41,725 nucleotides of DNA from Gammaproteobacteria bacterium (GTDB taxonomy: Bacteria > Pseudomonadota > Gammaproteobacteria > GCA-001735895): the NCBI GenBank assembly GCA_022340305.1, contig JAJDOF010000169.1:1-41725 (forward strand), written 5' to 3'. The notes beneath the pieces were generated by a model that was given only the letters and a program-made list of their open reading frames with translations, was not told the origin of the DNA and ran no database searches. Position 1 is the stretch's first letter. Each line of letters opens with the position of its first letter. The translations under genes were made by a program, and so were the position numbers. Positions 37,333-41,725 of the stretch are shown here, one piece after another.

Positions 37333-38435
37333 TTGTTAATCGCTATATCCAGCGAAATATTCATCTGGGAACGGCCAGTGCACTGTTGTTGCTGGTTAGT
37401 CTGGCGCTATTCTTCACTTTCGTGCAAGAAATCGACAATCTCGGCAAGGGTGGATACGGTATCCGGCAGCTGCTGGAGTATCTTGCGCTCAGCGTTCCGA
37501 GCAATGTCGTTGCATTTTTGCCGCTCGCGGTGTTGCTTGGCAGTATGCTCAGCCTGGGATCCCTGGCGAGCAACAGTGAGTTGATCGCGATGCAGGCATC
37601 GGGCATCACGCTGCAGCGAATGTTGGGTGCCGTGCTGCAGGCAGCGCTGTTACTCGCGCTGGTCAGTTTCCTGCTGTCTGACTGGGTCGTCCCCGACAGC
37701 GAGGCCAACGCGCGCAAGATCAAGAATCTGAGCCGGCAACAAACCAGTGCGCTGGATACTCGCCAGGGTCTTTGGCTCAAGGATGAATCGAAGGTCGTGC
37801 ACGTGGCCGAATTGCTGCCCAATGGCTATGCGCGCGATATCGAGATTTATCATCTCGATGAACAGGGTGGCTTAAAGACGATGATCAAGGCCGAGACCGC
37901 GCAGCCGCTTGGCGGCGGATGGGAATTACACCGGGTGAAACAGACCTCGATGAGTAAGGGCCAGGCCAGCTCGCAGCAGTTTGAGCGCCTGGTCTATCCT
38001 GGAAATCTGTCACATGAGTTGCTCCAGGTACTGATGGTTGAGCCCCGCCAGATGTCGAGTCGTAACCTGTTCGCCTATATTCGCTTCCTTGACGAGAATC
38101 GTCTCGATGCCGAGGTCGAACGCCTGATTTTCTGGCAAAAAATGTTTGTCCCGGTAACCATTGTGATCATGTGTCTACTGGCTTTTCCGTTCGTATTGGG
38201 GTCACAGCGGCAGTCCAACACCGGGCAACGTCTGCTCATTGGTATTTTGCTCGGGCTGTCTTTCGTCGCCGTCGATCGAATATTGACACAAGTCGGTATA
38301 CGCATTGGTGCTAATGCCTTTGCGGTTGCGCTGATGCCCAATTTATTGTTCTTTGCGCTCGCCGTTTATCTGCTCGCCGGCAAGTCCGTGCAAGGTGCTG
38401 GCGGGTCGCTGTTTTCCAGATTGCTCAGGCGTTGA
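37329..38435 (+). CDS. lptG: LPS export permease LptG
   Basis: LptG is the partner permease of LptF. The 368-residue protein has the same six-helix plus periplasmic-domain layout: YIQRNI at the start, FVQEIDNLGKGGYG, LPLAVLLGSMLSLGSLASNSELIAMQASGI, and the C-terminal FWQKMFVPVTIVIMCLLAFPFVLGS helix. The start overlaps the lptF stop by 4 bp. Its last 93 bp run opposite the 3' end of the RDD gene. Confidence 0.95.
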   Translation: MIVNRYIQRNIHLGTASALLLLVSLALFFTFVQEIDNLGKGGYGIRQLLEYLALSVPSNVVAFLPLAVLLGSMLSLGSLASNSELIAMQASGITLQRMLGAVLQAALLLALVSFLLSDWVVPDSEANARKIKNLSRQQTSALDTRQGLWLKDESKVVHVAELLPNGYARDIEIYHLDEQGGLKTMIKAETAQPLGGGWELHRVKQTSMSKGQASSQQFERLVYPGNLSHELLQVLMVEPRQMSSRNLFAYIRFLDENRLDAEVERLIFWQKMFVPVTIVIMCLLAFPFVLGSQRQSNTGQRLLIGILLGLSFVAVDRILTQVGIRIGANAFAVALMPNLLFFALAVYLLAGKSVQGAGGSLFSRLLRR

Positions 38436-38852
38436 CAGGCTGACAATACAGGTATTGCTCAAGCGGTCGTGCCAGGTGTATGGTTTGAATAATCGCCACC
38501 AGTATCCCAAGCCAAGGCAGAGCAGGGAAAGCAACGCACAAAGCAGTCGCAGGTAGCACACTGCCCAGCTCGGGTTTGCACCCGAAGCGGATATCAGGCG
38601 AATTTTCCATGCCCGCATTCCCAGCGTCTGCCCTGATTTTTGCCAGAACCAGGCGTAGTAGGTACACAGGAAAAACCACAGATAAAATTTGAACCACGCA
38701 TTCGATTCAATCGCTTCACCGTGATTGAACAACAACGCAATCGCAGTGGCAAAAAACAGTACCGCAAAAATCAGCAGGCTGTCATAAACCATTGCCGCGA
38801 ATTGTTTTATTAAACCTGCGGGAGGGTATTCAGAAAAAACCGGGTCAGACAT
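38343..38852 (-). CDS. RDD-family membrane protein
   Basis: The 169-residue protein has three hydrophobic helices and RDD-family landmarks: YDSLLIFAVLFF in helix 1, WQKSGQTLGMRAWKIRLI, and the WHDRLSNT motif near residue 135. The first Arg of the nominal RDD triad is not obvious. Function is unknown; related proteins are sometimes linked to ion transport. Start ATG 38852 gives the MSDPVFSEYPPAG N-terminus; the frame is open much further upstream, but only as an antisense shadow of the H1-like repeats. The C-terminal 30 or so residues overlap lptG antisense. Confidence 0.85.
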   Translation of the reverse strand: MSDPVFSEYPPAGLIKQFAAMVYDSLLIFAVLFFATAIALLFNHGEAIESNAWFKFYLWFFLCTYYAWFWQKSGQTLGMRAWKIRLISASGANPSWAVCYLRLLCALLSLLCLGLGYWWRLFKPYTWHDRLSNTCIVSLSTPEQSGKQRPASTLHGLAGEQINGERKEQ

Positions 38853-39060
38853 GAATTTTATTATCGGGGACTGTTGTTGGGTTAATCGGCTATCGCTTTT
38901 ACTGGCGAAAGGTAGTGCAAAAATTTCGACCACTTTTGATTCGAGGACTATAATACAGGACGCGGGTGGGTTCAGTGCATTCGTATCAAATTCCCGCCGA
39001 CTGATGTATAGTACGCTTGATTTTTTATCATACCTAAAAGTTAATTGAGGAGACTGGATA

Positions 39061-39684
39061 ATGGCGACAGCAGAAAAGGCAGAAACATCGACGCCGAACG
39101 CAAATGCCGCGAGCAAACCTGCAGTAAAGAAGGCAGCAACGCGTCCCGCGGTAAAGAAAAAAGCAGCTAAACCCGCGGTCAAGAAAGCGGCCACCAAGAA
39201 GGCCGCAACCAAAAAAGTTGCGACCAAAAAAGCCGCAACCAAAAAAGTCGCAACCAAAAAAGTCGCAACCAAAAAAGTCGCAACCAAAAAAGTCGCAACC
39301 AAAAAAGTCGCAACCAAAAAAGCCGCGGTCAAGAAAAAGGCAGCTCGACCCAGCGCCAGGAAAGCGGCGACCCGTAAGCCGGCGGTGAAGAAAGCCGCCG
39401 TTAAAAAGACAGCCGCAAAGTCTGCTGTCAAGAAGAGAGCGAAAGGATTGGTCAAGAAGGCGGCAGATGCCAGGGTCAAGGCGCTACAGGCCAGTATCAA
39501 GGCTTTGAAGAATGAGATTAAGAGTCTGAAGGCGAATGTGAGTGATGCCAACAAGCGGGCCGACGCTCTCGCCAGATTGTCGTCCAAGCGCGGAGCCGCA
39601 GTTGCCCGCTTCGTCAGCGGTTGGGACAGGAAGGCAAACGCCTCGGCTGGGAAGAAAGTGAAGTCGGCAAAGAAGAAAAGCTGA
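39061..39684 (+). CDS. Histone H1-like lysine/alanine-rich DNA-binding protein
   Basis: The 207-residue protein is dominated by Lys, Ala, Thr and Val in [10 protein letters not shown] repeats (residues about 20-125), like bacterial H1-like proteins and Pseudomonas AlgP. Such proteins bind DNA non-specifically and compact it. After the repeats comes a helical, coiled-coil-like segment ([21 protein letters not shown]) and a basic tail ending in KKKS. A strong ribosome site GAGGAG precedes the ATG, and a strong terminator follows, so it is probably a single-gene transcript with good expression. It diverges from the RDD gene. Confidence 0.88.
   Translation: MATAEKAETSTPNANAASKPAVKKAATRPAVKKKAAKPAVKKAATKKAATKKVATKKAATKKVATKKVATKKVATKKVATKKVATKKAAVKKKAARPSARKAATRKPAVKKAAVKKTAAKSAVKKRAKGLVKKAADARVKALQASIKALKNEIKSLKANVSDANKRADALARLSSKRGAAVARFVSGWDRKANASAGKKVKSAKKKS
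39187..39321 (+). repeat. 15-bp in-frame tandem repeat in the H1-like gene
   Basis: Nine 15-base units, each coding five residues (Ala/Val-Ala-Thr-Lys-Lys). The last five, 39247-39321, are identical at the DNA level (gtcgcaaccaaaaaa). Identity at the DNA level rather than only the protein level points to recent slippage or unequal exchange. Copy changes would keep the frame. Confidence 0.95.
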
Positions 39685-39710
39685 CCCAATCGATGAAGTC
39701 ACGGTTTGCA

Positions 39711-39738
39711 AAGGGCGCAGCTTGCTGCGCCCTTTTTT
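39711..39738 (+). terminator. Rho-independent terminator after the H1-like gene
   Basis: A perfect 10-bp stem AAGGGCGCAG / CTGCGCCCTT with a CTTG loop is followed directly by a T-rich tract (TTTTAT). It lies 27 bp after the stop codon and only 19 bp before the xerD start codon. Confidence 0.93.
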
Positions 39739-39756
39739 ATTGATGAAGGCGAATCG

Positions 39757-40668
39757 ATGAAAAAAAATCTCGGCCGCAGTCGGGATCCGATTATCGATCA
39801 ATTCATCGATATCCTGTGGGCGCAGAAAGGCCTCGCTGAATTGACGCTCAGCGCCTATCAACAGGACCTGGTGCAATTATCGCGTTGGCTCGCGGAACGG
39901 GGCGATCGATTGTCAACAGCCAAAGAGGTCGAAATTCAGCAGTTTCTGCAGCAACGACATGACAACGGCGCGTCGGCGCGGTCCAATGCGCGGCTGTTGT
40001 CAACATTCAAACAATTTTATCGGCACCTGGTGCGTTGTGGCGATCGCCAGGATAACCCGACCGCGTTAATCAGTGCGCCCAGGATTCCGCGTAGCTTGCC
40101 AAAGTCGATGGCCGAGAGCGATGTCGAGAGGTTGTTGCAGGCGCCAGACCTCGACAGTGATTATGGGATGCGCGACCGTTGTATGCTTGAACTGATGTAC
40201 AGTTCGGGTTTGCGTGTCAGCGAACTGGTTGGCTTGCAGGTCAATCAGGTCAATACTCGTCTCGGCCTGGTGCGCCTGATCGGCAAGGGTAGTAAGGAGC
40301 GTGTGGTACCCGTTGGTGAAGAAGCGTTGCACTGGCTGAAGCGCTACCTGCAGGTCGCGCGTCCTGCCTTGCAGCTGTCGAGCACGGTCAACGATGGGCT
40401 ATTCCTGTCGAGCCGCGGCACGGCCATTACACGCCAGGCGTTCTGGCAAAACATCAAGAAGCACTTGCTGAAAGCCGGCGTCAAAACTGTCTTTTCACCG
40501 CATTCGTTGCGTCATGCTTTCGCCACGCACTTGCTCAACCACGGCGCCGATTTACGCACCGTGCAAATGCTGCTGGGACACAGTAGCCTGTCGACCACGC
40601 AGATCTACACCCATATCGCGCAGACCCGATTGCAGTCCATTCACGCACAACATCATCCGCGCGGCTAA
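39757..40668 (+). CDS. xerD: Site-specific tyrosine recombinase XerD
   Basis: XerD, with XerC, resolves chromosome dimers at dif under FtsK control. The 303-residue protein has the N-terminal SAM-like core-binding domain and a catalytic domain with the full tyrosine-recombinase set: Arg153 (SGLRVSELV), Lys177 (GKGSKERVVPVG), His249 and Arg252 (HSLRHAFATHLLNHGADLR), His275 (LLGHSSLSTTQ) and Tyr284 (IYTH). The N-terminus and the C-terminal QHHPRG favour XerD over XerC. ATG 39757 is preferred to an upstream frame opening at 39706, which would include the terminator. Confidence 0.95.
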   Translation: MKKNLGRSRDPIIDQFIDILWAQKGLAELTLSAYQQDLVQLSRWLAERGDRLSTAKEVEIQQFLQQRHDNGASARSNARLLSTFKQFYRHLVRCGDRQDNPTALISAPRIPRSLPKSMAESDVERLLQAPDLDSDYGMRDRCMLELMYSSGLRVSELVGLQVNQVNTRLGLVRLIGKGSKERVVPVGEEALHWLKRYLQVARPALQLSSTVNDGLFLSSRGTAITRQAFWQNIKKHLLKAGVKTVFSPHSLRHAFATHLLNHGADLRTVQMLLGHSSLSTTQIYTHIAQTRLQSIHAQHHPRG

Positions 40669-40753
40669 AGCATCATTGCCGATGCTGCGGACAGCACTCG
40701 AGCGGAAACCTTGTGAGCATTATAAATTCGATAGCTGAGGCCATTCGCCAGAG

Positions 40754-40765
40754 CTCCGCGCGGAG
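40754..40765. repeat. 12-bp perfect palindrome downstream of xerD
   Basis: CTCCGCGCGGAG reads the same on both strands and sits in the 155-bp convergent gap between xerD and cnoX. No T-run follows on either strand. It could be part of a weak bidirectional hairpin or a repeat element; nearby bases (TAAATCGGGGACGAAG) recall repeat-like sequences seen in other genomes, but I cannot confirm that. Confidence 0.4.
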
Positions 40766-40823
40766 AGCCCTCGCGGTCCATTGTGATATTTATAAATCGG
40801 GGACGAAGTTCGCTTTCATTGTG

Positions 40824-41687
40824 TTAGTGAAGCAGTGTGAACAGCTTGCGACGACAGGTTTGCACACTGGGGTGCTCACCGCCCAGCAGGTCGAACAATG
40901 CCAGCAGGCTGACGCGACCGATATCGTCCTCAAAGCCGCGATCGGTGCGCACGATGGTGAGCAAACAGGCCATGGCACTATCGTAGTCGCCATGCGCAGT
41001 CAGGTGCCTGCTCTTGAATAGCAAGGCCTCCAGGTCGAGCGGGTTTTTCAGCAGGCGTTGCTCGACCTCTTCGAGAGCGGGCAGTTCGGCGAGCTGTTCG
41101 GCGAGTTTGATCGCCGCGCGCAGTTTGACCGCGGCATCGAGTTTGCTGCCCTCGCTATCCAGGCTGTCGAGCAATGTGATCGCCGACGCGGTATCACCCT
41201 GGGCGTGGACCAATTCTGCGATCGTTACCTTGATGCTGGCATTATCGGGATCCTTGGTGAGCGCGAGGTTCAGCATTTCCAGTGCCTGTTCGGGCTGCCC
41301 CTGATCATAGGCCAGCATCGCTGCCTGCATGAGCTGCTCCGATTCGGAGACGATGTGCTTGTCGAGCATTGCACGAATTTCGGATTCTGCCACCGCGCCG
41401 AGACGCTCATCGACAATCTTTCCCTGGAAGAACAGTTTCATCGTCGGCAGGCTCTTGATGCCGAAATGGGCGGCGAGTTCCTGCTCCTGGTCGGCGTTGA
41501 TCTTGGCCAGTTCGAACTTGCCGGCGTACTCTTCGGCCAGTTTTGCCAGCATCGGCATGATGGTTTGGCAGGGTTGGCACCAGTCTGCCCAGAAATCCAC
41601 CAGAACTGGTTTGTCAATTGACTTTTCCAGCACCAAATTCTGGAAATTCTGCATGCTGACATTGTGAATATAAGGTGACTCGCTCAT
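40824..41687 (-). CDS. cnoX: Thioredoxin-TPR co-chaperone CnoX (YbbN)
   Basis: CnoX protects proteins from oxidation and hands them to chaperones. The 287-residue protein has an N-terminal thioredoxin domain (about 1-110; VDFWADWCQPCQ, cis-proline in SLPTMKLF) and a C-terminal helical TPR domain (about 115-287), matching the length and layout of E. coli YbbN (284). Unlike E. coli YbbN, whose site is SxxC, this protein keeps both cysteines, Cys37 and Cys40 (CQPC), so thiol-disulphide activity is possible. The ATG at 41687 is about 27 bp from a predicted -10 element. It is convergent with xerD. Confidence 0.94.
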   Translation of the reverse strand: MSESPYIHNVSMQNFQNLVLEKSIDKPVLVDFWADWCQPCQTIMPMLAKLAEEYAGKFELAKINADQEQELAAHFGIKSLPTMKLFFQGKIVDERLGAVAESEIRAMLDKHIVSESEQLMQAAMLAYDQGQPEQALEMLNLALTKDPDNASIKVTIAELVHAQGDTASAITLLDSLDSEGSKLDAAVKLRAAIKLAEQLAELPALEEVEQRLLKNPLDLEALLFKSRHLTAHGDYDSAMACLLTIVRTDRGFEDDIGRVSLLALFDLLGGEHPSVQTCRRKLFTLLH

Positions 41688-41713
41688 AATAGAGAACCTG
41701 AAAAAAGATGCGC

Positions 41714-41719
41714 ATTATA
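41714..41719 (-). promoter_or_regulatory. -10 element of the cnoX promoter
   Basis: TATAAT on the minus strand, a perfect -10 hexamer, lies 26 bp upstream of the cnoX start codon. The -35 region would fall beyond the end of the window and cannot be seen. Confidence 0.5.
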
Positions 41720-41725
41720 TCAGGC

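Noticed and set aside
39187-39321. Regular short repeats that might suggest a CRISPR array
   Set aside because: The units are contiguous 15-base codon repeats with no spacers, inside an open frame coding for a Lys/Ala-rich protein.
38853-39689. Long minus-strand open frame reading ATFLV repeats
   Set aside because: It is the antisense shadow of the H1-like gene; only the part from the ATG at 38852 onward matches a known family (RDD).
1-41725. Search for tRNA, rRNA, insertion sequences or prophage genes
   Set aside because: No cloverleaf-like sequence, rRNA segment, transposase or phage structural protein was seen in the reading frames or gaps; XerD is the housekeeping recombinase, not a mobile-element integrase.

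Overview
The window is a stretch of bacterial chromosome, moderately GC-rich by eye, from a gammaproteobacterium outside the enteric group. The indicators are a complete division/cell-wall (dcw) cluster in gammaproteobacterial order, a linked pepA-holC pair encoding the DNA polymerase III chi subunit, lptF-lptG divergent from pepA, xerD, a CnoX/YbbN co-chaperone, and a bifunctional PutA. MurE carries the DNPR motif of meso-diaminopimelate-adding enzymes, as expected for a Gram-negative wall. No rRNA, tRNA, CRISPR array, prophage or insertion sequence was seen. Most of the window is conserved housekeeping sequence.

Layout. (1) 76-3738: putA (proline catabolism, no N-terminal ribbon-helix-helix repressor domain), followed on the opposite strand by a decayed MOSC-domain gene (3759-4166). 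(2) 4167-4681: a non-coding AT-rich stretch with a perfect dyad, two candidate sigma70 promoters and a ladder of 10-bp MraZ-box-like repeats running into the mraZ start. (3) 4682-22185: sixteen dcw genes on one strand, mraZ-rsmH-ftsL-ftsI-murE-murF-mraY-murD-ftsW-murG-murC-murB-ddl-ftsQ-ftsA-ftsZ. Fourteen of the fifteen junctions overlap by 1-17 bp, and only ftsA-ftsZ has a gap. This set covers the Mur ligases and MurB, lipid I and II synthesis, the septal synthase pair FtsW/FtsI, and the FtsQ/FtsL/FtsA/FtsZ divisome core. The usual next gene, lpxC, is absent. (4) 22260-23455: a YrbL-like kinase-fold protein and a convergent DoxX-family membrane protein.

(5) 23534-36095: valS at one end and a 94-aa acidic protein gene, holC and pepA at the other, all on the minus strand. 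In many gammaproteobacteria these form one pepA-holC-valS neighbourhood. Here about 7.6 kb separates them, holding ion-transport and membrane genes: a minus-strand set (PiT phosphate transporter, Na/Pi-cotransporter-family protein with a PhoU-like tail, small coiled-coil protein), corA, a DedA-family gene and a cardiolipin synthase. (6) 36241-38435: lptF-lptG, the permease pair that moves lipopolysaccharide off the inner membrane, convergent with and overlapping an RDD-family membrane gene. (7) 39061-41687: a lysine/alanine-rich histone-H1-like gene with a 15-bp tandem repeat and a strong terminator, then xerD, then a minus-strand cnoX.

Nothing here is clearly a new biological system. The items most worth a second look are the mraZ upstream repeat ladder and dyad, the displaced valS with its phosphate/magnesium/phospholipid insert, the small coiled-coil partner of the phosphate transporter genes, the repeat tract in the H1-like gene, the MOSC pseudogene, and an unrecognised reading frame upstream of corA.
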